Positions 14,350 to 22,415 of a stretch of DNA of 42,769 nucleotides are shown here, in pieces. The translations under genes and the position numbers were made by a program. The stretch is from Deltaproteobacteria bacterium (lineage in GTDB: Bacteria; Desulfobacterota; Desulfobacteria; Desulfobacterales; JAFDCJ01): positions 1 through 42,769 of the forward strand of contig JAFDCJ010000529.1 of NCBI GenBank assembly GCA_019312835.1. The letters run 5' to 3'. The notes beneath the pieces were generated by a model that searched no databases, was not told where the DNA came from, and saw nothing but the letters and a program-made list of their open reading frames with translations. The stretch's first letter is position 1; each line of letters starts with the position of its first letter.

Positions 14350-15150
14350 ATGAAATGGTCTCCTGAAGCGGATGACGCCCTGAAAAAAGTCCCTTTTTTT
14401 GTTCGCAAAAAAGTGCGTGCCCGCGTTGAAAAAGAGGCCCGGGAAGCCGGAAGGCAGGTCGTTACGCTTGCGGATGTGAAGGCTACCCAGGCCCGCTATC
14501 TGAAAAATATGTCATCCGAAATCAAAGGCTATCAATTGGATACCTGTTTCGGGCCGAACGGCTGCCCGAACCGGGCGGCAATCAGCGACGGCCTGCTGCA
14601 AAAAATTGAAACGCTGCTCAAAGCGCAAGACCTGCTGGGCTTTCTAAAGACCCATGTCGAAGGCGAGCTTAAATTCCACCACGAATTCAGAATCAGCCTG
14701 GCAGACTGCCCCAATGCCTGCTCTCAGCCCCAGATAAAGGATATCGGCATCATCGGCGCCTGCGCCCCCGGCTTAACCGATGAACCCTGCACCCTGTGTG
14801 AAGCATGTGTACAGGCCTGCAAAGAAAACGCGATCACATTGGACACCGCCCAAGAATCCCCGCAAATCGACATGGACGCGTGCCTGTATTGCGGCAAATG
14901 CATCCAGGCCTGCCCCACCGGAACCATTGCCGAGGGAACTAGGGGATACCGGGCACAACTGGGGGGCAAACTCGGTCGCCATCCCCGTCTGGCAAAAGAA
15001 CTGCCCGGAATTTACAGCGAAGAACAGGTGATTCTGATTGTCGAAGCGTGTCTGCAATTCTACAAACAGACCAGCAAAAAAGGTGAGAGATTCGGTGAAA
15101 TCCTGACACCGGAAGCTTTTGATCGAATCGCCGAGCGTTTCCGGGGCTAA
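14350..15150 (+). CDS. Small siroheme sulfite/nitrite-reductase-like protein with ferredoxin domain
   Basis: A 266-residue protein in three parts. Residues 1-45 (MKWSPEADDALKKVPFFVRK...) are a PCP_red-type helical domain. Residues 60-140 carry the siroheme-[4Fe-4S] motif of sulfite/nitrite reductases, C66-x5-C72 (CFGPNGC) and C120-x3-C124 (CPNAC), followed by GIIGACAPG. Residues 145-190 are a two-cluster ferredoxin (C147, C150, C153, C157; C178, C181, C184, C188). The ferredoxin-like half of normal sulfite reductases is missing, so it resembles the small assimilatory-type reductases of sulfate reducers. The substrate is uncertain. ATG 14350 gives the standard PCP_red start; a TTG five codons upstream is less likely. 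Confidence 0.8.
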   Translation: MKWSPEADDALKKVPFFVRKKVRARVEKEAREAGRQVVTLADVKATQARYLKNMSSEIKGYQLDTCFGPNGCPNRAAISDGLLQKIETLLKAQDLLGFLKTHVEGELKFHHEFRISLADCPNACSQPQIKDIGIIGACAPGLTDEPCTLCEACVQACKENAITLDTAQESPQIDMDACLYCGKCIQACPTGTIAEGTRGYRAQLGGKLGRHPRLAKELPGIYSEEQVILIVEACLQFYKQTSKKGERFGEILTPEAFDRIAERFRG

Positions 15151-15338
15151 GGGCCCAATCACATTTGGGATTGCGGATGGCGGATTTTTAAATGGTATTG
15201 ACCTGATTTAAATTGTTTGATTTGGAAAAATGGCATTCCTCTCTCCGCGACCTCCCATCCAAGACTCTTATCCGGAAAAAACGCCGACCGCCAAACGCCA
15301 AACACTTGCTGTATTCGCTTTTCAAGAATTCAGCACAA

Positions 15339-15366
15339 TTGACATGCCTTTATTTCACACTATATT
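15339..15366 (+). promoter_or_regulatory. Sigma-70-type promoter of the copper genes
   Basis: TTGACA at 15339-15344, a 16 bp spacer and TATATT at 15361-15366, 58 bp upstream of the copper chaperone ATG. The hexamers fit the consensus well. No clear CueR or CsoR operator is recognised. Confidence 0.55.
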
Positions 15367-15423
15367 AGTATGCTATAAGCTTATGAAGCTGCAATCAATT
15401 GACTTGCAAGGAGGATGACAAAC

Positions 15424-15627
15424 ATGGAAAAAAAGACTTTTTCAATCCCGAATATTTCCTGCGGCCACTGTGTGATGTCGATCAAAAACGAATTGGGCGA
15501 ATTGGAAGGCGTCAAGTCGGTCGATGGCAACCCGGAAACCAAGAGCATCGATGTAGAATGGGACGCCCCGATCACAGAGGATAAAATCCTGGAAACCCTG
15601 AAAGAAATCAATTACCCGGCCGCTTAA
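15424..15627 (+). CDS. copZ: Heavy-metal-associated (HMA) copper chaperone
   Basis: A 67-residue single HMA domain with the beta-alpha-beta fold and the metal site ISCGHCVMSI (a CxxC site, GMTCxxC in the usual form). It binds Cu(I) in the cytoplasm and hands it to CopA, encoded 79 bp downstream. AAGGAGG lies directly before the ATG at 15424, which decides against the ATG-like start three codons upstream. The promoter at 15339-15366 likely drives both genes. Confidence 0.9.
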   Translation: MEKKTFSIPNISCGHCVMSIKNELGELEGVKSVDGNPETKSIDVEWDAPITEDKILETLKEINYPAA

Positions 15628-15706
15628 TATGGAATGACCGGTTATCGCCTGCAAATTAATAACCACGGCTGAATGATCACCGCTGCGGCGAAGGACCTGC
15701 TTAGCT

Positions 15707-18154
15707 ATGGCCGAACAAAAATATACATTGCCCATCACCGGCATGACCTGTGCCAACTGTGCCGCCAACATTGAACGGGGCGTTAAAAAACTTAACGGCG
15801 TGACCGAGGCCAGTGTCAATTTCGCCGCCGAAAGCGCCGCAGTTTCTTTTGATCCCCAACAGCTGCAACTGCAGGATGTGATCGAAAAAATCCATAATTC
15901 CGGCTACGGGGTTACCACCGCCAAATTGGAAATGCCGGTCACCGGCATGACCTGTGCCAACTGCGCCGCCAATATCGAGCGGGCGCTGAACAAAAAAACC
16001 GGCGGCGTGGTGTCGGCGGCCGTAAATTTTGCCACGGAGCGGGTGACGGTGGAATATGTCCCCGGTGTGCTGAATGTCGATGAGATCGTGGCTGCCATCG
16101 AAAAGGCAGGCTATGGTGCGATTCCTCCGGAAGACGGCCTGGACGAAGAAGATGCCGAACAAAAGGCACGGGATGCCGAAATAAAAGACCAGACCCGCAA
16201 ATTCGTGATCGGCGCGTTGTTCGCCCTGCCCCTTTTTGTGTTGAGCATGGGGCGCGATTTCGCCCTGATCGGACAATGGAGCCATGCCCCCTGGGTCAAC
16301 TGGTTCTTCTGGGCCCTGGCCACACCGGTTCAATTCTACACCGGCTGGGATTATTATCAGGGCGGTTTGAACAGCCTTAAGAATAAAAGTGCCAACATGG
16401 ACGTCCTGGTGGCCATGGGCTCCTCGGTGGCCTATTTCTATTCGCTGGCGGTGATCCTTTTCCCCGCTGTGGGGGGGCATGTATATTTCGAAACTTCGGC
16501 CGTTATCATCACGCTGATCAAACTGGGCAAAATGCTCGAATCCCGCACCAAGGGCCGCACCGGGGGCGCCATTCGCAAGCTGATCGGTCTGCGCCCCAAA
16601 ACCGCTACGATCCTGGAAAACGACAGGGAAAAAGAGATACCCTTAACCCGGGTGAAAGTTGGTGATACGGTCATCGTGCGTCCGGGTGAACGGATTCCGG
16701 TGGACGGTCTGGTGCTGGATGGACAATCGGCCGTGGACGAGTCCATGCTCAGCGGTGAACCGCTGCCGGTGGACAAGCAGGCGGGGGATACAGTTGTCGG
16801 CGGCACGATTAACGGGCAAGGCCTGTTAAGATTCAGCGCCACCCGTGTGGGCAAAGAAACCGCTCTGGCGCAAATCATCCGTCTGGTCCAGGAAGCCCAG
16901 GGAAGTAAAGCGCCTATCCAGGCCCTGGCCGACAAGGTTGCGGCCGTATTCGTACCGTCCATTATTGGTGTTGCCCTGGTGGTCTTCGTATTGTGGTGGT
17001 CGATAACCGGCGAGTTCGTGCCCGCCATGATCCGCCTGGTGGCGGTCCTGGTAATTGCCTGTCCCTGTGCCCTGGGGCTGGCCACGCCCACGGCGATAAT
17101 GGCCGGCACCGGCAAGGGAGCGGAAAAAGGCATCCTGTTTAAAAGCAGCGAGGCCCTGGAAACAGCGACGCGCCTGGACACGATTGTGCTCGATAAAACC
17201 GGCACCATCACCATGGGCAAGCCCGCCGTGGTCGATATCATACCCTTCAAACCCGGTTGCGAAACACAAGAGGAATTATTAAAACTGGCTGCCTCGGTCG
17301 AACAGGGATCCGAGCACCCCCTGGGAAAAGCCATCGTCAAGGAAGCTAAACGGCGGGAATTCACGCTGGCGGAGCCCACGGGTTTTAAAGCTTCCGGCGG
17401 GTTCGGTGTAGAAGCCGGCATCGACGGGTCGTCTGTTCTGGTCGGAAAGCCGCGATGGTTCGGGCAGCTTGGCATCGAGATCGAAGCGGCCGAGGAACGG
17501 ATCCGCGCCCTGCAATCTGAGGGTAAAACCGTTATGGTGGTTGTAAAGGACCGCACGCTGGGCGGCCTGATTGCTGTATCCGACACGCTCAAGCCGGAAT
17601 CCAAAGAGGCCATCCAGCAGCTGCACCATCAGCACCTCAAGGTCGTGATGCTGACCGGCGATAATCAGCAGACGGCCCAGTCCATTGCCGACCAGGTTAA
17701 CATCGATGACATCCTGGCGGAGGTGAAGCCGGATGAAAAATCATCCAGGATCAAAGAACTTCAGCAAAACGGTGAGCGTGTCGGTATGGTTGGCGACGGG
17801 ATCAATGACGCCCCGGCCCTGGCCCAGGCCGATGTGGGCCTGGCCATCGGAACCGGCACCGATGTGGCCATCGAGACCGCCGGCGTGATTCTTTCCAGCG
17901 GCAGCTTAAGCGGTGTGCCCCGGGCCATAAGGCTCAGCCGGGCCACCATGAACACGATCAAGCAAAATCTTTTCTGGGCCTTCGGTTACAATGTTATCCT
18001 GATTCCTGTTGCAGCCGGTATCCTGTACCCCTTCGAATCCATGCCGGCCATGCTGCGCCAGCTGCACCCCATCCTGGCCGCCCTGGCCATGGCCTTCAGC
18101 AGCATATCGGTGGTGACTAACTCGCTGAGGCTGTACAAAACCAAAATCAAATAA
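15707..18154 (+). CDS. copA: Copper-translocating P1B-type ATPase
   Basis: An 815-residue heavy-metal ATPase with two N-terminal HMA domains, each with [13 protein letters not shown]. Eight transmembrane helices are expected; helix 6 has the Cu(I) motif C452-P-C454. The actuator loop ([12 protein letters not shown]), phosphorylation site D496-KTGT, the SEHPLG nucleotide-binding motif (H537-P538) and the hinge [12 protein letters not shown] (about 694-705) are intact. It exports Cu(I) from the cytoplasm using ATP. Length and motifs are those of CopA. GAAGGA precedes the ATG. A long palindromic element starts at its stop codon. Confidence 0.96.
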   Translation: MAEQKYTLPITGMTCANCAANIERGVKKLNGVTEASVNFAAESAAVSFDPQQLQLQDVIEKIHNSGYGVTTAKLEMPVTGMTCANCAANIERALNKKTGGVVSAAVNFATERVTVEYVPGVLNVDEIVAAIEKAGYGAIPPEDGLDEEDAEQKARDAEIKDQTRKFVIGALFALPLFVLSMGRDFALIGQWSHAPWVNWFFWALATPVQFYTGWDYYQGGLNSLKNKSANMDVLVAMGSSVAYFYSLAVILFPAVGGHVYFETSAVIITLIKLGKMLESRTKGRTGGAIRKLIGLRPKTATILENDREKEIPLTRVKVGDTVIVRPGERIPVDGLVLDGQSAVDESMLSGEPLPVDKQAGDTVVGGTINGQGLLRFSATRVGKETALAQIIRLVQEAQGSKAPIQALADKVAAVFVPSIIGVALVVFVLWWSITGEFVPAMIRLVAVLVIACPCALGLATPTAIMAGTGKGAEKGILFKSSEALETATRLDTIVLDKTGTITMGKPAVVDIIPFKPGCETQEELLKLAASVEQGSEHPLGKAIVKEAKRREFTLAEPTGFKASGGFGVEAGIDGSSVLVGKPRWFGQLGIEIEAAEERIRALQSEGKTVMVVVKDRTLGGLIAVSDTLKPESKEAIQQLHHQHLKVVMLTGDNQQTAQSIADQVNIDDILAEVKPDEKSSRIKELQQNGERVGMVGDGINDAPALAQADVGLAIGTGTDVAIETAGVILSSGSLSGVPRAIRLSRATMNTIKQNLFWAFGYNVILIPVAAGILYPFESMPAMLRQLHPILAALAMAFSSISVVTNSLRLYKTKIK

Positions 18155-18296
18155 AAGCTATCTCTAAAATGCATCTAACGCCCAAGGGCAGCGTTGTACC
18201 ACGAACTGAAATGCTCACGTACTAAGGTGTACGCTCCGCTTTCAGTTCGCGGTACGCCTTGCCCTTGAACGTTAGCTACATTTTAGAGACAGCTTT
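18154..18296. repeat. Long palindromic element, copy 2 (bidirectional terminator-like)
   Basis: This 143 bp imperfect palindrome has outer arms AAAGCT (18154-18159) and AGCTTT (18291-18296), then CTCTAAAATG against CATTTTAGAG, and a centre CGTAC-(6)-GTACG. It fills the gap between copA and the convergent DUF2845 gene. The core matches copy 1 at 3618-3762, with CATAC/GTATG there against CGTAC/GTACG here, a compensatory pair. Confidence 0.8.
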
Positions 18297-18316
18297 AAGA
18301 AGCATGATTTCTTTGG

Positions 18317-18652
18317 TCATTCCAGTTCGAAGCAGGCCGGATCATCGGGCGTGCAGGGGGCACCCACGATGCGCTGTAATTTACCGTTTAAGAAGGCAAG
18401 GTAATACATAAAGGTTGCTTGCGGGTCAGAATAGATCCAGATGGGCCCGTAATCCTGAAGCTTTGCGATCTCTATAGGTGCGCCGCATTTTTCCCGCACA
18501 TGTCTATGAGAATCTCCCAGCGCAACCACTCCTCCCGAGCACCTATAAGATGATTGATCGGCCAGGCTGCTGAAGTCAAGCGATTGCGCTTGGCCTGCAA
18601 ACGCGATGAGCAGGAAAAATGCAGCACCAAGATAAAGCAGATTTTTAATCAT
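18317..18652 (-). CDS. DUF2845-like exported protein
   Basis: A 111-residue protein with a signal peptide (LLYLGAAFFLLIAFAGQAQS) and a small domain with the DUF2845 pattern: YRCSGGVVALGDSHRHVREKCGAP, then a tryptophan/tyrosine-rich strand (PIWIYSDP, FMYYLAFLNGKLQRI). Cysteines in RCSG, EKCG and the tail APCTPDDPACFE suggest disulfides in the periplasm. Function unknown. AGGAGG precedes the ATG. It converges on copA across the palindromic element and shows no operon partner. Confidence 0.78.
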   Translation of the reverse strand: MIKNLLYLGAAFFLLIAFAGQAQSLDFSSLADQSSYRCSGGVVALGDSHRHVREKCGAPIEIAKLQDYGPIWIYSDPQATFMYYLAFLNGKLQRIVGAPCTPDDPACFELE

Positions 18653-18842
18653 AATACCCTCCTTTTTCCAACCAGCCTATTTAGCTCTTTACAGGATAAG
18701 TTAATCCATCCTGGTTCGTTTTTCCATCATTAATTTAAGTGAGCTTTTTGTAACCATTTAACAACCCCTGTCTCATTACAGGCAAATCTTGAGCAGAGCA
18801 CAAATATTTTTGTTAGAATTCGATATTCTGTCAGGAGGTTGA

Positions 18843-19814
18843 ATGGAAAAGCAGATATCCCGCAGAGCATTTCTAAAAGGCGGCATGGCGGCCGCAGCCG
18901 GGGTGGCGGCAGCCGGGATGCCGGGATCCGAGGCCCTGGCCGAACCGGATGAGCGCAAACAACTGGCCACGTTGATCGACATCAGCAAATGCATCGGCTG
19001 TGAAGGCTGCGTGGAGGCTTGTTCGGAAGCCAATGCCGGCAAATACCCCGATCCTCAGAAACCGTTTCCGAAAATGTACCCCGGCCGGGTGCCGGTGGAG
19101 GACTGGTCCGAGAAACAGGATGTCAACGACCGTTTAACCCCCTATAACTGGTTATATATCCAGCGTGCCGATGTCGAAATCAACGGCGAAGAAAAAGAGT
19201 TGACGATCCCGCGCCGCTGCATGCACTGCGTCAATCCGCCCTGTGTCAAACTTTGCCCCTGGGGAGCCGCCCAACAGCAGGAAAACGGGATTTCACGGAT
19301 CGATTCGGATCTGTGCCTGGGAGGCTCCAAATGCAAGAAGGTCTGCCCCTGGGATATTCCCCAGCGCCAGACCGGCACCGGACTTTACCTGGACATTCTG
19401 CCCTCTATGGCCGGCAACGGCGTGATGTACAAATGCGACCGCTGCTACGACAGGGTTGCAGACGGCGAGCTGCCGGCCTGTATCGAGGCCTGCCCGGAAG
19501 ATGTCCAGATCATCGGTCCCCGGGAAGACATCATCAAAAAGGCCCATGCTCTGGCCAAAGAAATCAACGGCTATATCTACGGGGAAGCGGAAAACGGCGG
19601 CACCAACACCATTTACGTCTCAGCGGTACCGTTTGAAGACCTCAACCAGGCCGTCGAACAGGGCAACGGCAAGCCCCATCTAAAAGCGGTGGAAGATACC
19701 ATGGCCCAGGCCAATAACCTGGCGGCCGCCATGATCATCGCTCCGCTGGCCGGAATTGCCGCCGCCGTCGGGAAATTTTTTAAAGGATCAAAAACAGTCA
19801 GCAAAGGAGCCTAA
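18843..19814 (+). CDS. Tat-exported 4Fe-4S electron-transfer subunit
   Basis: A 323-residue protein with a twin-arginine signal (SRRAFLKGG) and hydrophobic Ala-rich stretch. It then has four ferredoxin-type cysteine groups as in NrfC/HybA/PsrB subunits: CIGCEGCVEAC, CMHCVNPPCVKLC, CLGGSKCKKVCPW and CDRCYDRVADGELPACIEACP, suggesting up to four clusters. A hydrophobic C-terminal helix (NLAAAMIIAPLAGIAAAVG) may anchor it. It would pass electrons between periplasm and the membrane quinone pool through the cytochrome-b-like protein encoded 3 bp downstream. No catalytic molybdopterin subunit is nearby, which is unusual. AGGAGG precedes the ATG. Confidence 0.87.
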   Translation: MEKQISRRAFLKGGMAAAAGVAAAGMPGSEALAEPDERKQLATLIDISKCIGCEGCVEACSEANAGKYPDPQKPFPKMYPGRVPVEDWSEKQDVNDRLTPYNWLYIQRADVEINGEEKELTIPRRCMHCVNPPCVKLCPWGAAQQQENGISRIDSDLCLGGSKCKKVCPWDIPQRQTGTGLYLDILPSMAGNGVMYKCDRCYDRVADGELPACIEACPEDVQIIGPREDIIKKAHALAKEINGYIYGEAENGGTNTIYVSAVPFEDLNQAVEQGNGKPHLKAVEDTMAQANNLAAAMIIAPLAGIAAAVGKFFKGSKTVSKGA

Positions 19815-19817
19815 TCG

Positions 19818-20291
19818 ATGAATCAAAATTTAACAAACACTGCGGTGATCAGCAGACCCGTTCGCTGGCTATACCTGACCACGACTTTTTTTCTGGTGCT
19901 CACCGGTTTTGGTCAAATGCCGATCTTCAAACGCTATTATATTGCCGACATTCCCGGACTCGGCTGGCTGGCGGAATTCTTTGTGACCCACTATATTCAT
20001 TATCTGGGCGCTGTTGTGCTGCTGGTGGTGGTCGCCTATATATTAACAGACTATGTGATGCTCAAGCGCACTTCGAGGCGCATGACGGCCAGCGGGTATA
20101 TTCGCATCGCCCTGTTGGCCGGCATTCTGTTCAGCGGCGCCCTGCTGGTGATCCGGAATCTGCCCGGAGCCGTTTTGGCACCCGAATTTATTATGTTGCT
20201 GGACGTCACCCATCTGGGGTTGGTGATGGTATTTCTGTTTGTCAGCCTCTATTGCCTGATCTTTAAAAAACATTGGACAACTGAACGATAA
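19818..20291 (+). CDS. Cytochrome-b-like four-helix membrane protein
   Basis: A 157-residue integral membrane protein with four predicted helices (about 15-35, 58-80, 92-112, 125-150). Histidines in the second helix (THYIHYLGA) and the fourth (DVTHLGLVM) could ligate heme as in small formate-dehydrogenase-type cytochromes b. It starts 3 bp after the Tat Fe-S gene, so the pair probably forms a quinone-linked electron-transfer complex. Which heme, if any, is bound cannot be read from the sequence. The next gene, a very small one, starts 29 bp downstream with its own ribosome-binding site. Confidence 0.75.
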   Translation: MNQNLTNTAVISRPVRWLYLTTTFFLVLTGFGQMPIFKRYYIADIPGLGWLAEFFVTHYIHYLGAVVLLVVVAYILTDYVMLKRTSRRMTASGYIRIALLAGILFSGALLVIRNLPGAVLAPEFIMLLDVTHLGLVMVFLFVSLYCLIFKKHWTTER

Positions 20292-20320
20292 GCGCGTATC
20301 TAAGTACAGGGAGAAAACCA

Positions 20321-20488
20321 ATGAAAGACATTTTAATCGTTCTGGCAATCGTAGCCGCATGGGTGGTACTGCAGCGATACGTGTTGCCGAAGCTCGGAAT
20401 ACCCACCTGAATGGCGGACTCTTGTCAGGTGACAAGCAGCGATGACAGTAAAAAAGAATCAGAACCGCAAAATAGTCAAGGACAATGA
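20321..20488 (+). CDS. Candidate selenoprotein: 55-residue single-pass membrane protein with in-frame UGA
   Basis: GGGAGA precedes ATG 20321. The first 29 codons encode a membrane helix and short tail (MKDILIVLAIVAAWVVLQRY, VLPKLGIPT), then comes TGA (20408-20410). Reading on in frame gives PT-U-MADSC and a polar tail to a second TGA at 20486-20488. A cysteine five residues after Sec makes a U-x4-C pair. A 6 bp hairpin with an AGGT loop starts 10 nt after the TGA, its loop 16 nt after, as in bacterial SECIS elements. I recall, without being able to check, small Desulfobacterota proteins with a Cys at this place. The tail overlaps the sigma gene by 47 nt. The alternative is a plain 29-residue peptide ending at 20410. 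Confidence 0.6.
20411..20441 (+). promoter_or_regulatory. Candidate SECIS hairpin that also holds the sigma-factor ribosome-binding site
   Basis: CTTGTC (20421-20426), loop AGGT (20427-20430) and GACAAG (20431-20436) form a perfect hairpin directly after the UGA at 20408-20410. The loop is 16 nt from the UGA; in E. coli fdhF the AGGUCU loop is 17 nt away. AGGTGA in the loop is also an ideal Shine-Dalgarno sequence, 9 nt before the sigma ATG at 20442. The lower stem is weak. Confidence 0.55.
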
Positions 20489-21062
20489 TTTTGACCTGAT
20501 ACAGGCGATCAATTCGGGGCAGACTGAAAAATTTCACGACCTTGTCAAGAGGTATGAACATAAGCTTTATAACTTCAGTCTGAGGATGTGTCGGGATCGC
20601 AGTGATGCCGAAGACATGATCCAAGACACATTTTTGAATGTTTTCAAATACTTGAAAAATTTCAGGTATGAAAGCAAGTTTAAAAACTGGCTGTACAAGG
20701 TCGCCGCCAGTACCTGTATCAAAAAAAGACGCAAGTCCAAGTTTGCCCCCGAAAAAGAATTGTCATTAGACGAATTTTTGCCCGATGAGGAGGCCGAGAA
20801 ACCGGACCATATTCCGGAATGGGCCCTGTTGCCCCTGGATAAATTGCTGAATGACGAGCTTCGCGACAAAATCAACGAGACCATTCTGACACTTCCGAAA
20901 AAATACCGCCTGGTCATGGTGTTGCGGGATATCGAGGAATTCAGCACCGACGAAACGGCTGAGATTCTGAATCTGTCGCCATCCAATGTCAAGGTGAGAC
21001 TTCACCGGGCGCGGCTTTACATGAGAGATAAATTGAAAGGATATTTTGAAAATGACCAGTGA
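20442..21062 (+). CDS. ECF-type RNA polymerase sigma factor
   Basis: A 206-residue sigma factor. Region 2 (about 28-95) includes the -10 recognition helix DAEDMIQDTFLNVFKYLKNF and FKNWLYKVAASTCIKKRRK; region 4 (about 140-198) ends in the helix-turn-helix FSTDETAEILNLSPSNVKVRLHRAR. Regions 1.1 and 3 are absent, as in ECF sigmas. It likely directs transcription of its own operon and other envelope or redox genes. Its ribosome-binding site lies in the hairpin loop inside the upstream candidate selenoprotein. The anti-sigma gene overlaps its 3' end by 11 nt. Confidence 0.93.
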   Translation: MTVKKNQNRKIVKDNDFDLIQAINSGQTEKFHDLVKRYEHKLYNFSLRMCRDRSDAEDMIQDTFLNVFKYLKNFRYESKFKNWLYKVAASTCIKKRRKSKFAPEKELSLDEFLPDEEAEKPDHIPEWALLPLDKLLNDELRDKINETILTLPKKYRLVMVLRDIEEFSTDETAEILNLSPSNVKVRLHRARLYMRDKLKGYFENDQ

Positions 21063-21318
21063 CGATCATGATCATCAACATTGTTTGGAAATGTTTGAGA
21101 AACTGTCCGAATATATCGATGGTGAACTGGATCACGCAACCTGTGAGGAAATCGAAAAGCACGCCAAAGAATGCGTCGCCTGCTTCTCCTGCATGGAAAC
21201 CCTGAAGAAAACCGTGGCCCTCTGCAAGAACGTTAAAGAGCAACCGATCCCCCAGAATTTCTCAAAAAAACTGCAAGAACTCATTAAAAATCTATCAAAA
21301 ACCACCACACCCCGGTAG
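21052..21318 (+). CDS. Zinc-binding anti-sigma factor (zf-HC2 type)
   Basis: An 88-residue soluble protein with the ZAS motif H-x3-C-x2-C (KHAKECVACFSC), a further N-terminal DDHDHQHC stretch, and YIDGELDHATCEEIEKH typical of zf-HC2 anti-sigma domains. It would hold the ECF sigma inactive and release it on thiol oxidation or zinc loss, as RsrA does. No transmembrane helix is present, so it senses cytoplasmic signals. Translation is coupled: its ATG (21052) lies inside the end of the sigma gene, with AAAGG upstream. Confidence 0.9.
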   Translation: MTSDDHDHQHCLEMFEKLSEYIDGELDHATCEEIEKHAKECVACFSCMETLKKTVALCKNVKEQPIPQNFSKKLQELIKNLSKTTTPR

Positions 21319-21539
21319 CCAGACCCTGTTTTAGTAATACTCTCAATCAAGCACATCTTCGGGAGTTATCAGCAAATATTTATGATTGACTATTTTCTAT
21401 TGCAAATTGAATAAGGCATGAATACCTCTAATTTAATTTTAATGGACGGAGCGAAGCGACACATTCATTATTCAATAGTCATTATTCATTTTCATTTACG
21501 GCCTGCTTCATCGATTAATACACTAACATTGATAACATC

Positions 21540-22415
21540 ATGACATCACCTATCACCTTCTCCAAATACCACGCTCTCGGCAATGACTATATTGTTTTGA
21601 CGCCCGATAAATTCGGTCAGAAATTGACGGCCGAACTCATTCGATTGGTATGCCATCGCCATTACGGCGTCGGCTCCGACGGCATACTGTACGGTCCGTT
21701 TGACGACCCCCACTGTGATTTCGGATTACGGATCTATAACCCGGATGGCAGTGAGGCTGAAAAAAGCGGCAATGGCCTGCGCATCTTCGCACGCTACCTG
21801 CATGACCGGGGATTGATCGGCGATCGCCGCCCGGTCAACATAGCAACCGCCGGCGGCGCGGTCGAAGCCAGGATCGAGCAGGATGGGCGCATCGTCACCG
21901 TGGCAATGGGACAGGTAAGCTTTGACAGCCGCAAGATACCGGTCGCGGGTCCTGTCCGCGAGGTTATCAACGAAATTATCGAGGTCAAGGGACAGACCCT
22001 TGAATACTGTGCCGCCACCATCGGCAACCCCCACTGCGTTATTTTGCGGCCTGAGGTATCCGCCGATGAAGCCCGCCGATGGGGACCGCTGATCGAGGCC
22101 GATCCGCGCTTTCCCAACCGTACCAACGTCCAGTTCATGCAAATCCTGGATCGGTCCAACATCGCCATTGAAATCTGGGAGCGCGGTGCGGGATACACCC
22201 TGGCCTCGGGCAGCAGCAGCAGTGCGGCGGCAGCCGTCGCCCACCGCCTGTCTTTGTGCGACCGGGAAATCACCGTTCACATGCCCGGCGGCAGGATTGA
22301 AATTGCGATTTCGCCCGAATTTGGCATATCCATGACCGGAGGTGTCACCAGAGTCGCCACCGGCACCATTGATCCCGAAGCGCTGGCAGAGTTGAAAAGA
22401 GTGGCAGAAAAATAG
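21540..22415 (+). CDS. DapF-like epimerase with both catalytic cysteines replaced by serine
   Basis: A 291-residue protein with the diaminopimelate epimerase fold: KYHALGNDYIV, HYGVGSDGIL, IYNPDGSEAE, IGNPHCVI and the repeat of the two-lobed fold. DapF uses two cysteines, in CGNG and ACGTG motifs. Here these read KSGNG (Ser76) and LASGSSSS (Ser223), so the two-thiol racemisation mechanism cannot work as known. The substrate-binding residues N and E-R (GNDY, WERGAG) remain. It may use serine for a different reaction or substrate, or be a variant DapF. It stands alone between the ECF operon and the iron module. Confidence 0.82.
   Translation: MTSPITFSKYHALGNDYIVLTPDKFGQKLTAELIRLVCHRHYGVGSDGILYGPFDDPHCDFGLRIYNPDGSEAEKSGNGLRIFARYLHDRGLIGDRRPVNIATAGGAVEARIEQDGRIVTVAMGQVSFDSRKIPVAGPVREVINEIIEVKGQTLEYCAATIGNPHCVILRPEVSADEARRWGPLIEADPRFPNRTNVQFMQILDRSNIAIEIWERGAGYTLASGSSSSAAAAVAHRLSLCDREITVHMPGGRIEIAISPEFGISMTGGVTRVATGTIDPEALAELKRVAEK

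Noticed and set aside
16438-17613. Minus-strand ORF of 391 residues opposite copA
   Set aside because: copA has all P-type ATPase motifs; the opposite frame is Ser/Arg-rich and domain-free.
18749-18773. ECF-type promoter (TGTAACC ... GTCT) upstream of the Tat Fe-S gene
   Set aside because: The spacer is about 14 bp, shorter than usual for ECF promoters, and one site alone is not enough.
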